A DNA stretch of 64,000 nt from JAEVLT01 sp964484065 (GTDB lineage: Bacteria > Bacillota > Bacilli > Bacillales > Cytobacillaceae). A program made the position numbers and the translations under genes. Numbering within the stretch: position 1 is the stretch's first letter; each line of letters opens with the position of its first letter. This document shows positions 17,503 to 26,972 of this stretch, piece by piece. A model generated the notes under the pieces. The model had not been told where the DNA came from and ran no database searches. It saw only the letters and a list, made by a program, of their open reading frames with translations. The DNA is taken from positions 10,100 to 74,099 of the forward strand of contig CAZAEW010000012.1 of NCBI GenBank assembly GCA_964484065.1, in the 5' to 3' direction.

Positions 17503-18879
17503 ATGGATTTTGCAAACAATATTCCTGGCAGCCCGGCAAAACAAAAAGGGGCTGAAAAAGGGAATTTACAATGGTGGCAGCTTTCATTAATAGGTGTCGG
17601 CTGTACAATCGGAACCGGGTATTTTCTTGGTTCCAGCATTGGCATCAAAGTGACCGGACCTTCTATCGTTTTATCCTTTCTTTTGGCCGCAATCGGAACC
17701 TACATTGTCTTTAACGTGCTGGCAAAAATGACAGCTGAAGACCCTCAGGAAGGCTCGTTTTGTTATTATGCCAATAAAGCGTTTGGACCTTGGGCAGGAT
17801 TTAGCTGCGGTTGGAATTATTGGTGTTCCAACATCTTAATTATGGGGAGCCAATTAACAGCACTGTCTATTCTTTCAAGATTTTGGTTTCCTCAAGTTCC
17901 TTTATGGATTTTTGCCGCCGGATACGCTGCCGCTGCGATCATTGTTGTTTTATTGGGTACAAAGGGATTCGACAAAGTGGAAAATATTCTCGCTATTATT
18001 AAAACAGCAGCAATTATTATGTTTATTTTTCTTGCAGGAGCTGCCGTTTTTGGATGGATCGGCAATGGATCCAAGCATTTTCGCTTTCCGGCTTCATTCG
18101 GAAGTCTTTTTCCTGAAGGCTTCGGCGGATTTTGGACCTCACTTATTTATGCCTTTTATGCCTTCGGAGGAATCGAGGTAATCGGCCTGATGGCCATACG
18201 GCTTAAAAAGAAAGAGGAAGCTCCAAAGGCGGGTAAAATCATGCTTTTATTGCTGACCGTTATTTATGTCCTATCACTTGGTCTTGCAGTTACAATGGAA
18301 CATTTCCTTTCCTTTAATGAAAAAGAAAGTCCGTTTGTCAAAGCGATGGCAGACTATCATCTTTCCTTTTTTCCGCATGTTTTTAATGGGGCGATTATTG
18401 TTGCCGGATTTTCAACGATGACTGCTTCATTGTTTGGCGTAACAACCCTGCTTGTCACATTAGCAGAAGATGGTGATGCCCCGTCTTTTTTTGCCTGGAA
18501 ACTAAAAAAATTTAAAAGCCTTCCGCTGCCTTCTCTCGGGCTTGGCGCGATTGGACTGCTTGCTTCAGTTATTACCGCCTTGCTTCTGCCGGGAAAAATC
18601 TATGAGTATATTACAACAGCTGCCGGAATTTTACTTTTATATAATTGGTCTTTTATTATCGTTTCTTCAATTCGGATTCTCAAAAATAGTACTTTTGCCA
18701 AAATCCAATCATATGCAGGTTTATTCTTAATTCTTGCAGCCATAAGCGGAACAATTCTGGAAAAGAACATTCGACTCGGATTTTTTGTCAGTTTAATTTT
18801 TGTTGCAGTCATTGCGATTGTAGCCTTTTTCACGAAAAGGAGTTCGCAGAAAAAGCTTAAACTGTTGAAACTTACCTAG
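17503..18879 (+). CDS. APC-family amino acid permease, 458 aa
   Basis: Start placed at 17503 (MDFANNIPG), directly after GGGAGGAGATTTTA; the longer frame from 17401 lacks a ribosome site. About twelve membrane segments with the APC entry motif GVGCTIGTGYFLGSSIGIKVTGP split over residues 33-55. It would import an amino acid by proton symport. Specificity cannot be read from the sequence. It stands alone, convergent with the thiamine operon and sharing a bidirectional terminator with it. Confidence 0.85.
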   Translation: MDFANNIPGSPAKQKGAEKGNLQWWQLSLIGVGCTIGTGYFLGSSIGIKVTGPSIVLSFLLAAIGTYIVFNVLAKMTAEDPQEGSFCYYANKAFGPWAGFSCGWNYWCSNILIMGSQLTALSILSRFWFPQVPLWIFAAGYAAAAIIVVLLGTKGFDKVENILAIIKTAAIIMFIFLAGAAVFGWIGNGSKHFRFPASFGSLFPEGFGGFWTSLIYAFYAFGGIEVIGLMAIRLKKKEEAPKAGKIMLLLLTVIYVLSLGLAVTMEHFLSFNEKESPFVKAMADYHLSFFPHVFNGAIIVAGFSTMTASLFGVTTLLVTLAEDGDAPSFFAWKLKKFKSLPLPSLGLGAIGLLASVITALLLPGKIYEYITTAAGILLLYNWSFIIVSSIRILKNSTFAKIQSYAGLFLILAAISGTILEKNIRLGFFVSLIFVAVIAIVAFFTKRSSQKKLKLLKLT

Positions 18880-18889
18880 ATAAAAAATA

Positions 18890-18937
18890 AAAAAAAAGGA
18901 CCGCTGCCTGCAGCAGGTAACGGTCCTTTATTTTTAT
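18890..18937. terminator. Bidirectional terminator between amino acid permease and thiY
   Basis: GGACCG..CCTG and CAGG..CGGTCC form a hairpin (18898-18926) with an A-run before and a T-run after. Confidence 0.85.
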
Positions 18938-19923
18938 AGATTGACAAATGCATCTTCTGGCTTGACTTGTTTTTTTAATTTTTTCGTATCATATAACCAT
19001 TTCTCAACATTTTTCCAGCTTGACAAATCTTGATAACCAAATGGTTTATCTTTCGCATCCATAAGCGGAAGAAGGATTTGCAAGCTCTTTGTTTCTACAT
19101 CTTTTTCTAGCTTGAATGACTTATTTTCATGTTTTAATAATATCCCCAAACCTTCTTCAGGATGCTCCTGCACATACTGCTGTCCTTTCACGGCAGCAGT
19201 CATAAACTTTTTATACATATCCTTGTTTTGTTTGAGCGCCTTTTCTCCAGCAACAAATACTAATTCGTAATAATCAGGAACACCATATTTGGTTGGATCA
19301 AACGCAGTCACAGGATGCCCGTTTTTTTCAAGCAGCAGCTTCTCATGATTGATATATCCCCCAATAATGGAGTCTGTTCTTTTAGATGTAATGGCTGGGA
19401 TTAAGTCAAAGCCGACATCGACCATTTTGAGTTTGGAAGGATCTCCCCCGTCAGACTTCACCATAGTATTAACAATAGCATCATCTAAAGCCAGACCTGC
19501 ATTTCCAACTGTTTTTCCCGTTAAATCTTTTGGCGATTTAACCGATCCGTTGGCAGGGACCATTAATGCATTTAAAGGATGGCGGACAATCGCGGCAAAC
19601 GATTGAACTGGAATATTCTCAGCACGGGACATTAAAATTTGCGGCTGATAGCTAAGGGCAATATCTACCTTGTTGGCTGCAGCCAATTTGAGCGGATCAT
19701 TTGTTTCTGCCGGCATTTGAATTTGGACATCCAGTCCCTGTTCTTTAAAATAGCCTTTTTCTTGGGCTGCATATATAAATGAGTGAACAGCATTTGGATA
19801 CCAGTCAAGCATGACGGTTACTTTTTTTAACTTTTTAGATGAAGCATCATTTTGATTTGCTTGGCCGCAGGCACTTAAAATTAGAAATAATGAGCAAATC
19901 ACAAAAAACAATGTTTTTTTCAT
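18934..19923 (-). CDS. thiY: ThiY-type substrate-binding lipoprotein for a thiamine pyrimidine precursor, 329 aa
   Basis: Lipobox LSAC (Cys19) and an NMT1/THI5-like fold: KKVTVMLDWYPNAVHSFIYAAQEKGYFKEQGLDV is the classic opening (kept here as a description of residues 33-66), followed by PAETNDPLKLAAANKVDIALSYQP. Family members of the ThiXYZ transporter bind N-formyl-4-amino-5-aminomethyl-2-methylpyrimidine, a thiamine breakdown product. It is the last gene of the TPP-riboswitch operon with thiX, thiZ, tenA and ylmB. Confidence 0.88.
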   Translation of the reverse strand: MKKTLFFVICSLFLILSACGQANQNDASSKKLKKVTVMLDWYPNAVHSFIYAAQEKGYFKEQGLDVQIQMPAETNDPLKLAAANKVDIALSYQPQILMSRAENIPVQSFAAIVRHPLNALMVPANGSVKSPKDLTGKTVGNAGLALDDAIVNTMVKSDGGDPSKLKMVDVGFDLIPAITSKRTDSIIGGYINHEKLLLEKNGHPVTAFDPTKYGVPDYYELVFVAGEKALKQNKDMYKKFMTAAVKGQQYVQEHPEEGLGILLKHENKSFKLEKDVETKSLQILLPLMDAKDKPFGYQDLSSWKNVEKWLYDTKKLKKQVKPEDAFVNL

Positions 19924-19978
19924 GAAAAATTTCCCCTTTAATCATTGATTTATATACGTTTTATTATTTCACAAGGGA

Positions 19979-20746
19979 TTATCTAAATTTATTTTTCAAT
20001 AGTTGTTTTTCCAATAGGCCAATGAATAAAAATAAAATAATCCCCATTAATGAAAGCAGGAATACCGCGGCAAAAACGGAATCTGCCTGTAAATTTCCCG
20101 ACATTCTCCGGCTAAAGTAACCAAGACCTGCACTTGCCCCAAGCCATTCTCCGACGGTTGCTCCGACGACACAATAAACAACCGACATTTTTAAACCCGA
20201 TAAAAACGTCGGTAATGCCATTGGCACTTGAACCTTTTTAAAAATTTCCCAGCGGTTCGCTCCCATTGTCTGCAGCAGTTCACGATACTCCTCGCCTCCG
20301 GCCTTTAGTCCGTCATAGGTACTGACGACGATTGGAAAGAAGGCTGTTAAAATCGTCACGGCAATTTTGCTCCAAATCGAATACCCGAACCACATAATAA
20401 AAATAGGGGATATCGCAATCAGCGGAATCGTCTGAGAGATAACTAAAAATGGATAAAGCACTTTTTCTAATGTTCGAAAAAAATGCATTGCTACACCAAG
20501 CACAATCCCGCCAGCCACTGAAAGAACAAAGCCAGCCAGGACTTCCTCAAGGGTGATCGGCAGATGCTGACCTAGCAGGACCTGTTCATTTTCCACCAAC
20601 GAATTCCAAACAGCTGAAGGGGCGGGAAGGATAAAAGGAGGAATCCACCCCTTTCGAACAACCCATTCCCACACACTTAATAACAAGACCACAACCAATA
20701 CGAACAGGCCATAATTTTCAATCCACTGTTTCCATCTATTGTTCAT
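19979..20746 (-). CDS. thiX: ThiX-type ABC permease, 255 aa
   Basis: Six membrane segments and the SsuC/TauC-type permease loop ELLQTMGANRWEIFKKVQVP (about 155-174). It overlaps thiZ by 11 bases and precedes thiY by 55. Membrane channel of the thiamine-precursor importer. Confidence 0.87.
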   Translation of the reverse strand: MNNRWKQWIENYGLFVLVVVLLLSVWEWVVRKGWIPPFILPAPSAVWNSLVENEQVLLGQHLPITLEEVLAGFVLSVAGGIVLGVAMHFFRTLEKVLYPFLVISQTIPLIAISPIFIMWFGYSIWSKIAVTILTAFFPIVVSTYDGLKAGGEEYRELLQTMGANRWEIFKKVQVPMALPTFLSGLKMSVVYCVVGATVGEWLGASAGLGYFSRRMSGNLQADSVFAAVFLLSLMGIILFLFIGLLEKQLLKNKFR

Positions 20747-21488
20747 TATGTATCAGCCGCTCCAGTTCTCGTCTCATTTCAATAAACTCTGTTTGATAAA
20801 TAAGCTCAGGTTTCCTCGGTCTTGACAGCTGCACCTTTACCTCTTTGACATTTCTGCCAAATTCCTTTGGAAGCAGATAAATGCGATCACTTAACAAAAT
20901 GGCTTCCTCCAGATCATGAGTAATAAACAAAACCGTTTTTTGCAATTCTCCCCATAATTCAAGAAGCCAGCTGTGCATGTTGCGTTTTGTTAAGGCGTCC
21001 AGGGCACCGAAGGGTTCGTCCAGTAACAGAAGATCTTTTCCCGTCAAAATGGTTCTTAAAAAAGCAACACGCTGCTTCATTCCCCCGGAAAGCTCATGGG
21101 GATAAGCTTTTTCAAAAGCGGACAATCCAAACCGTGACAGCCACTCGCGGATTTCGGCAAGCTTAGATTGCTTGTCCTGTTTCGATATCTCCAGCGGCAG
21201 CATAACATTTTCAATGATCGTCCGCCACGGCAAAAGCAAATCCTTTTGCGGCATATAGCCGGCCATCCCCATTCTGCTTTTGGCATTTTCTCCGTTTATC
21301 CATATTTCGCCATGATCAGGCTCCAGCAAACCGGTAATCAGACGGAAAAGTGTGCTTTTTCCTGACCCGCTTGCTCCAATCAGCGAAACAAATTCTCCCG
21401 GCTTCACATCGATTGAAATATGGTTAAAAATTGCTTTTTCGCCCTTCTCAGCCGAAAAAGCATACGAAAGGTCTTTGACCGCTAACAT
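20736..21488 (-). CDS. thiZ: ThiZ-type ABC ATPase, 250 aa
   Basis: NitT/TauT-type ATP-binding subunit: Walker A GASGSGKST, signature LSGGMKQR, Walker B LLLLDEPFGALD, switch His in ITHDLEEA. The frame extends to 21548, overlapping tenA by 53 bases; the Met at 21488 (MLAVKDLSYAF) leaves a 7-base gap after tenA and fits the family start. No clear ribosome site precedes it, so coupling with tenA (whose last codons contain GGGGGG) is likely. Confidence 0.85.
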   Translation of the reverse strand: MLAVKDLSYAFSAEKGEKAIFNHISIDVKPGEFVSLIGASGSGKSTLFRLITGLLEPDHGEIWINGENAKSRMGMAGYMPQKDLLLPWRTIIENVMLPLEISKQDKQSKLAEIREWLSRFGLSAFEKAYPHELSGGMKQRVAFLRTILTGKDLLLLDEPFGALDALTKRNMHSWLLELWGELQKTVLFITHDLEEAILLSDRIYLLPKEFGRNVKEVKVQLSRPRKPELIYQTEFIEMRRELERLIHNEQ

Positions 21489-21495
21489 TGCTGAA

Positions 21496-22167
21496 TCAGA
21501 CAGGCCAATCGCCCCCCTGATAAACCATATCCCAAAATAAGTATTCATACCGGGAAGTAGTTAGGAAATGTTCAGTAATGATGTTAAGTTCTCTTTCCGG
21601 TTTCCCTTCCGTCAATACGTCTAAGAGGTTAATTAGCCAAACGGACAAATGGCCAAATTCGTCTGAGGAGTACATTTTCACCCAATCTCCATATTGTGAA
21701 TGTTCTGCAGAACCCGGATATTTTAGAACAAGCATTTTCCCAATCTCCCAATAGCTCCACATGCAAGGCAGCAACGCGGAAATGAGCTCTTCCAACGAGC
21801 CGTTTTGCGCGACGTTCAGCATATATCTTGTATACGCCAAATTCATCGGAAACGCCTTTGTTTCCTCAAGATCCTGATGGGAGATCCCAAATCTCTGGGC
21901 ATACCTGCGGTGCAAATCCATTTCACCATGCAACGTTTCATCCAGCAGCTTGGCAAATGCCCCCATTGTTTCAATATCCCTTGCTTTAATGGCTCCAAAG
22001 GCAAAGAGCTTGGCATAATCAATTAAAAAGACATAATCCTGTTTCATGTAGCGGATAAATGACTCAACCGGCAGTTCGCCCGTTCCTAACCCTGTTACAA
22101 ATGGGTGCTGATGGGTTTTCTCCCAAATTGGACTTACTTTTTCAAAGAGGACTTGTGAAAATTTCAT
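21496..22167 (-). CDS. tenA: TenA-family aminopyrimidine aminohydrolase/thiaminase II, 223 aa
   Basis: Full-length TenA with the catalytic Cys in LLPCMWSYWEIG (about residue 137) and the Glu in SRYEYLFWDM (about 209). It hydrolyses aminopyrimidine to HMP so base-degraded thiamine can be reused. It overlaps ylmB by four bases (ATGA) and belongs to the TPP-riboswitch operon. Confidence 0.93.
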   Translation of the reverse strand: MKFSQVLFEKVSPIWEKTHQHPFVTGLGTGELPVESFIRYMKQDYVFLIDYAKLFAFGAIKARDIETMGAFAKLLDETLHGEMDLHRRYAQRFGISHQDLEETKAFPMNLAYTRYMLNVAQNGSLEELISALLPCMWSYWEIGKMLVLKYPGSAEHSQYGDWVKMYSSDEFGHLSVWLINLLDVLTEGKPERELNIITEHFLTTSRYEYLFWDMVYQGGDWPV

Positions 22168-23462
22168 GCTTGCTCCCCCTTTCTTGTGTTACACCATCTG
22201 GCAATAAAAACAGCGAGAACCTTCGTAAAATCCAACAGCTGGCGAAGCTCTACTTTTTCATTTACAGAATGGGCATCATCCAATTTTCCCGGTCCAAAAA
22301 TGGCCGTTGGTATCCCTGCTCTGCCAAGCCAGCCGGCATCAGTGACTGTAGAAGACATGCCAACTTCAGCTTTTTTAGCAATTAAACTTTCAAAGGTATG
22401 TGCCAAACATTTCGTTCCCGGCTGTTTTCGATCAATTTCCAGAGAAGGAAAAATCTCACCGCGATCTTCAATCATTGATTTTCCTCCCCAGTTAAATTGC
22501 GGAGGATTTTCACGCAGCCATGGGTCAGCAGCTGCCACTGCGCTGATATGCTGTTCGATTTCCTTGATCACTTCTTCATAATCCTCATTTGGATAAAAAT
22601 GAACCGTAATCCATAATGCACACCGGTCAGCAATAAAAGCCGCATGTCTGCCGCCCTCAATCACGGCAGGATTAATCGTATTGCTCCCGTGCACGAAGCC
22701 TTCATAGCTTTTTGTCACAGCCCAGTGCCGCTCCAGCTCCTGCAAACCTGCAATGATCTTCATCATTTTTTCAATTGCGCTTGCTCCTTTTACCCCGCCG
22801 CCGGCATGAATCAGTTTCGAACGCAGTCCATCATGGTACGTTTCTTTGCTTTGAACCGTAATCCAACCGGTAATGACTCCTCCTTGGCCTTGAATATGTA
22901 AATCACTCGTGTCAACAACAACTGCATAATCGGCGGTATATCCTCGTTCGGTACAATCAAGTGTCCCAGCCTCACCAACTTCTTCTCCAATCACGGACTG
23001 AAATTGGAGGTCACCTTGAAGTGTTATGCCCAGTTCTTTTAAAATCTTAATGGCCGTAAGCCCCGCAGCAATTCCGCCTTTCATATCTGCCGTTCCCCGC
23101 CCATAAATATAACCATCTTTTATGGTTGCCGCAAACGGGGAGGCGTCCCACTCATTATTATCCCCAACTTCTGCCACATCGACATGACCGTTTACAATCA
23201 AACTGTTATAAAGCTCCGGTTCATTTCCGGAAAGAACTCCGACAACATTTGGGTCGCCAGGGTAAACCTCCCATTTATCCGTTTTAAAGCCCAATTCATT
23301 TAAAAAGCTTTGAATAAACGCTTGCACTTCATTTGTATTGCGTGCCGGAGGACTTACGGTTGGAAATGAGATTAATTTGGACAGCAGCTCCACTAATTCA
23401 TCTTGCCGTGCTTCCACTTCTTGTGAAATTTGTTCGATCAACTGCTCCGTATCGTATTTCAT
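22164..23462 (-). CDS. ylmB: YlmB-type formylaminopyrimidine deformylase (M20/ArgE-DapE family), 432 aa
   Basis: Start at 23462 (MKYDTEQLIEQ) with GAGGAGTG ahead; the frame to 23531 would enter the riboswitch terminator. Metallohydrolase features: NGHVDVAEVGD, GRGTADMKGG, GEEVGEAGT, and a C-terminal FGPGKLDDAHSVNEKVEL. In B. halodurans the homologous enzyme removes the formyl group from imported formylaminopyrimidine before TenA acts. First gene after the TPP riboswitch, which supports this over a generic acetylornithine deacetylase. Confidence 0.87.
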   Translation of the reverse strand: MKYDTEQLIEQISQEVEARQDELVELLSKLISFPTVSPPARNTNEVQAFIQSFLNELGFKTDKWEVYPGDPNVVGVLSGNEPELYNSLIVNGHVDVAEVGDNNEWDASPFAATIKDGYIYGRGTADMKGGIAAGLTAIKILKELGITLQGDLQFQSVIGEEVGEAGTLDCTERGYTADYAVVVDTSDLHIQGQGGVITGWITVQSKETYHDGLRSKLIHAGGGVKGASAIEKMMKIIAGLQELERHWAVTKSYEGFVHGSNTINPAVIEGGRHAAFIADRCALWITVHFYPNEDYEEVIKEIEQHISAVAAADPWLRENPPQFNWGGKSMIEDRGEIFPSLEIDRKQPGTKCLAHTFESLIAKKAEVGMSSTVTDAGWLGRAGIPTAIFGPGKLDDAHSVNEKVELRQLLDFTKVLAVFIARWCNTRKGEQA

Positions 23463-23481
23463 TTGTTCACTCCTCACAAGA

Positions 23482-23524
23482 AAAAATAAAAACCTGCTCA
23501 CTTTCCGGAGAAGTGAGCAGGTTA
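23482..23524 (-). terminator. Riboswitch-controlled terminator in the thiamine operon leader
   Basis: AACCTGCTCACTT and AAGTGAGCAGGTT pair perfectly (23491-23523) and are followed by TTTTATTTTTT on the minus strand, between the TPP aptamer and ylmB. This is the expected OFF-state terminator. Confidence 0.9.
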
Positions 23525-23570
23525 AAGGCAAATGTCAAAAAAGAATGAAATGACAATATGATTCTTTCAC

Positions 23571-23650
23571 CTTCCCTCCGCTGGTATCATCCAGTTCAGG
23601 TTCAAAGGGTTTAGAACAAAACGCTCCATCTCAGCCTAAGGCTCCCCTAG
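23571..23650 (-). promoter_or_regulatory. TPP riboswitch (THI element)
   Basis: On the minus strand the conserved parts appear in order: GGGGAGCC, GGCTGAGATGG, ACCCTTTGAACCTGA, CTGGATGATACCAGCG and GAGGGAAGG. Thiamine pyrophosphate binding should favour the downstream terminator and switch off ylmB-tenA-thiZXY. Confidence 0.95.
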
Positions 23651-23772
23651 TGAAAACAAGTTCATGAAATTAAAAATCACTATTAAAATATAGCACACAT
23701 CAATTATATGTAAAGCAATATGTACTTACAGCAGGAAAAATGATCGGTTTCCCTCATCGTTCAACAGTCACC

Positions 23773-24522
23773 TTATTCCTCGTAAATCATTTTCTTCGTC
23801 ATACCGCCATCGACAACGAGATTTGTTCCTGTTACAAAATCATTCTCTTTTGCAGATAAAAAAAGGCAGGCTCTGGCAATATCAGACGGCCTTCCGACCC
23901 TTTTTGAGAAATGCTGCTGATGGTCAGCCTTCGTTAGCTTGGAGTAATCTCCTGTTTCAATCCATCCGGGTGAGATGCAGTTGACCGTTATTCTGTCCGT
24001 GCTAAATGATGCCGCCAGTGAATGTGTCAAAGCCACAATCCCTCCCTTTGTAGCTGCATAGGCTTCTGAATGAGGTTCTGACATGAGCGCTCTTGTTGAA
24101 GCAATATTAACGATCGCGCCCCCGTCCTTATTTTCACGGATGTATTTTGCCGCCTCACGGGAACATAAAAAAACGCTGCGCAGGTTTGTGTCGATAATAT
24201 CATCCCATTCATCAATCGTTAATTCATAGGGAGATTTAAATTTTGCCTTGCCTGCATTATTAATCAGAATATGAATGGCCCCGTTAGACTTTTTGACCTT
24301 CTCCATTAATCTGCTGATATCTCCCGGAATTCTTACATCTGTTTGGATGAACTGCGCTTCTCCCCCGTTTTCCTGAATTTGACCTGCAAGGAGATTTCCC
24401 GCCTTTTGGTCGAGATCCGCAAGGACCACTTTTGCACCGTCCCGTGCATATGTTAGAGCAATCTCCCGGCCAATTCCATTTGATGCACCAGTCACAATCA
24501 CGGTTTTATTTAAAAAGCTCAT
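23773..24522 (-). CDS. Short-chain dehydrogenase/reductase, 249 aa
   Basis: Classical SDR: cofactor motif TGASNGIG (about 9-16), NNAG, catalytic Ser..Tyr-x3-Lys (NIAST..EAYAATKGG) and a SPGWIET segment. ATG at 24522 (MSFLNKT) is preferred over GTG at 24531 because GAGGGTGG lies at proper distance. Substrate unknown; Asp in the second strand (LADLD) suggests NAD+ preference. It stands apart from the thiamine operon. Confidence 0.82.
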   Translation of the reverse strand: MSFLNKTVIVTGASNGIGREIALTYARDGAKVVLADLDQKAGNLLAGQIQENGGEAQFIQTDVRIPGDISRLMEKVKKSNGAIHILINNAGKAKFKSPYELTIDEWDDIIDTNLRSVFLCSREAAKYIRENKDGGAIVNIASTRALMSEPHSEAYAATKGGIVALTHSLAASFSTDRITVNCISPGWIETGDYSKLTKADHQQHFSKRVGRPSDIARACLFLSAKENDFVTGTNLVVDGGMTKKMIYEE

Positions 24523-24557
24523 GACTTCCACCCTCAGATTCCGATTTTATTAAATAG

Positions 24558-24613
24558 AAAACAGGCAGAGATACCCCATGCTGCTCATAACAACATATAG
24601 CCCTGCCTGTTTG
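24558..24613 (-). terminator. Possible aroD terminator
   Basis: AACAGGCAG (24560-24568) pairs with CTGCCTGTTT (24604-24613) across a long loop; on the minus strand TTTTCTATTT follows. Weak because of the loop size. Confidence 0.4.
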
Positions 24614-25381
24614 TTATTGTTGGCTTTTGTGTAAAAGAGATAAAATACTGCGAAGTTCAGAGACTGCTACTTGTCCAGGGGCAGAAGCTTTTTTCGCTGC
24701 TCCAAAAGTAATAGCCGACCCAAAAATTTCACCGGCAAGACGGCTGACAACCCCAATTCCTGCCATCGACATCGTAATAATTGGCCGATCTGCATATTGT
24801 TTGTTCATCGTATCAGTGGCATCCAGCAATGTGAGTACATCCCCGCTGCTAGAAGGCATCACGGCAATTTTGGGCAAATCACCGCCAAGTTCCTGTGCCC
24901 GGCATAGGCGGGAAACAATTTCTTCTTTGGACGGCGTCTTTGTAAAATCATGGTTAGACAGAATAACGTACACATTGTGAGCATGTGCAGTATCGATCAG
25001 CTTTCTTACATCATTTTCATCATTAAACAGTTCCACATCAATGATCTCAACCTTGCCGGTCTCTGCCATCGCCTTATTTAGAGCGAAGTAATAATCGGAG
25101 GTTACTTCCTTTTCTCCTCCTTCTTTTTGGCTGCGGAATGTAAAAATCAATGGTTTTTCGATTAGAATTGCCCGAATTTTCTCCAGCGCATCCTGTACCA
25201 TCTCAATATCATCCACATTTTCAAAAAAATCAACACGCCATTCAACAAGGTCCGCATCAATTGTTTTTAAAACTGCTGCTTCTTCAAGCAGCTGAGACAA
25301 TGTTTCTCCGACCATCGGGACACAAATTTTCGGTATCCCTTCACCGATCTCAATCCCTTTGACATTAATTATCTTTTTCAT
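24614..25381 (-). CDS. aroD: Type I 3-dehydroquinate dehydratase, 255 aa
   Basis: Class I AroD with the Schiff-base lysine in LPKIAVMPSS (about Lys170), the His in LSNHDFTKTP and the C-terminal GSAITFGAAKKASAPGQV. It dehydrates 3-dehydroquinate to 3-dehydroshikimate in the shikimate pathway. It lies 75 bases after a shikimate kinase gene on the same strand, likely the same transcript. Confidence 0.95.
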   Translation of the reverse strand: MKKIINVKGIEIGEGIPKICVPMVGETLSQLLEEAAVLKTIDADLVEWRVDFFENVDDIEMVQDALEKIRAILIEKPLIFTFRSQKEGGEKEVTSDYYFALNKAMAETGKVEIIDVELFNDENDVRKLIDTAHAHNVYVILSNHDFTKTPSKEEIVSRLCRAQELGGDLPKIAVMPSSSGDVLTLLDATDTMNKQYADRPIITMSMAGIGVVSRLAGEIFGSAITFGAAKKASAPGQVAVSELRSILSLLHKSQQ

Positions 25382-25456
25382 TGAAAAGTTACTCCCTCTG
25401 CTTCTTTCTTTATAACAAGGGTGAAATCCTTCCCTTAGCTTCTTTATCTTTCATTC

Positions 25457-26011
25457 TTATCTATCATATAATTCCCAAGCCAGCTTGAGAGAATCAACAA
25501 TATAATCTGCAATTTCTTCAACATCCAGAAAGTCAGTATCCACCTTTGAATGATGCGAAGAGTAGACTGCTTTTCTGCTATTAAAAAGGTCCTGAATTTC
25601 TTCAATTGTTTTTCCTTGAAGAACCGGGCGGCTGTCAATAATTAAGCTGATCCGTTCCTTCCATTGCTCCCACGAAAGGTCCAGAAAAAAAACAATACAG
25701 TTTTCCAAACATGCCTTTCGGATTTCTTCCTGTAAAAAAGATCCTCCTCCGAGCGAGAGAATGTGAAGTCTTTGTTTGCTTAATCTTATCACAACCTCTT
25801 TTTCCTTTTCCCTGAAAGCTTTCTCACCAAGTTCTTTAAATACTTGGGGTATGGACATATTAAACTCTTTTACAAGTTCATCATCAACGTCAATAAAATC
25901 ACGATATAGTTTTTTTGCAACGGCCTTTCCAATCGAGGATTTCCCTACACCCATAAACCCGATAAAAACGATACTTCTTTCCTTTAAAGGAAGTTCATTA
26001 ACCAAAACCAC
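25457..26011 (-). CDS. aroK: Shikimate kinase, 184 aa
   Basis: P-loop GFMGVGKSSIG (about 18-28), shikimate-binding DVDDELVKEF and LGGGSFL, and a lid segment around SRPVLQG. It phosphorylates shikimate with ATP. It pairs with aroD. The start at 26011 is followed by a basic/hydrophobic first strand; upstream spacing is acceptable (AAAGGGATTGAGTGG nearby). Confidence 0.88.
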   Translation of the reverse strand: MVLVNELPLKERSIVFIGFMGVGKSSIGKAVAKKLYRDFIDVDDELVKEFNMSIPQVFKELGEKAFREKEKEVVIRLSKQRLHILSLGGGSFLQEEIRKACLENCIVFFLDLSWEQWKERISLIIDSRPVLQGKTIEEIQDLFNSRKAVYSSHHSKVDTDFLDVEEIADYIVDSLKLAWELYDR

Positions 26012-26420
26012 TCAATCCCTTTCACTAAACAACCCCGTTGAACCTTTCGTCCAATATCCTTTTTTCTTTCAAATATTTTCATATGATAACGATTTATTAT
26101 TTACAAAATTTCTAAAAGTAATCATACCATAAGTATCCAAGTATATTAAGAATTTAGCGCAGCAAGATTTTCTATTTTAAAGCTGTGAATTGGTAAAAAA
26201 TCCACAAAAATCCATCGGAATATCGTAACGAAGCTGTCACAAAATTGCTACAAGATCAGCGTCAATTCATCAGATAATTTTGTAAAATAAGGATAAAGGT
26301 AAAGTAAGCGATTACATTTACTACCGTTGCAATCTTAATTACTTTCGATTCAGGCTGACTGGTAAACATACGGTTCATTGTTCACGGGTAAATTTTAAGA
26401 GTAAGAAAGGGATGTTGAAG
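26012..26420. other. Intergenic region between aroK and a small DUF3896 gene
   Basis: About 400 AT-rich bases that should hold two divergent promoters. An imperfect palindrome GTAAAGTAA/TTACATTTAC at 26299-26321 is the only structure noticed. No RNA gene recognised. Confidence 0.4.
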
Positions 26421-26603
26421 ATGAATTATCAAGAAGTTAAAGAAAAATTAGAGGCCTCGAAATTGGAATTAATAAATAAAATGAAAAATAAAGATCTTTC
26501 AAAAGATGAACTGGAAAACCTTAAACGTGCGATCGATAATTATAACTACATTATTGAATTAACGGATATGAATCACTTTGAACGAGGAAAAATGATTAAT
26601 TGA
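26421..26603 (+). CDS. DUF3896-type small protein, 60 aa
   Basis: A highly charged helical protein, MNYQEVKEKLEASKLELINK onward, of the size and composition of the Bacillus DUF3896 family. The Met at 26421 has AAAGGG nine bases ahead, better than the Met at 26412. Followed immediately by a strong terminator. Function unknown. Confidence 0.65.
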   Translation: MNYQEVKEKLEASKLELINKMKNKDLSKDELENLKRAIDNYNYIIELTDMNHFERGKMIN

Positions 26604-26632
26604 GAGAGAACGTAAACGTTCCCTCTTTTTTT
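26604..26632 (+). terminator. Terminator after the DUF3896 gene
   Basis: GAGAGAACGT and ACGTTCCCTC pair around AA, followed by eight Ts. Confidence 0.85.
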
Positions 26633-26972
26633 TGGAAAAAGCTGCGATAAAGTGATTCATTTTATCCAAGTGAAAGGTAAAATATACAATTATCTACTCC
26701 TGTAGTAGTGATATTTTGCTTCGCTCACACCGCCTTTATTATGTTGGTGTATTGCTCCTATTTGTTTTATTTCCATACATGGGATGGGAGTTGAGACTCA
26801 TGTATGTTTTTTGCCCTTATTTTGATCCTTTCTACATAATTCTGCAGACATCAGAAAAAATGAATTTTTTATATCTTTTGATTGTCAGATTCCTTTTTTC
26901 AGGTTATAATCTCCTTAAATACCAACTTAACTTATCGGATTAATTATAAATAATCCATCGAGGAGGTTTCTT
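26633..26972. other. Intergenic region, no supported gene
   Basis: A 75-codon hydrophobic frame from a TTG at 26716 has no ribosome site and no recognisable family. The stretch ends with GAGGAGG, the ribosome site of the next gene. Otherwise nothing identified. Confidence 0.4.

Noticed and set aside
26716..26943. 75-codon hydrophobic ORF with TTG start
   Set aside because: No ribosome site, no family, AT-rich intergenic sequence; could be chance.
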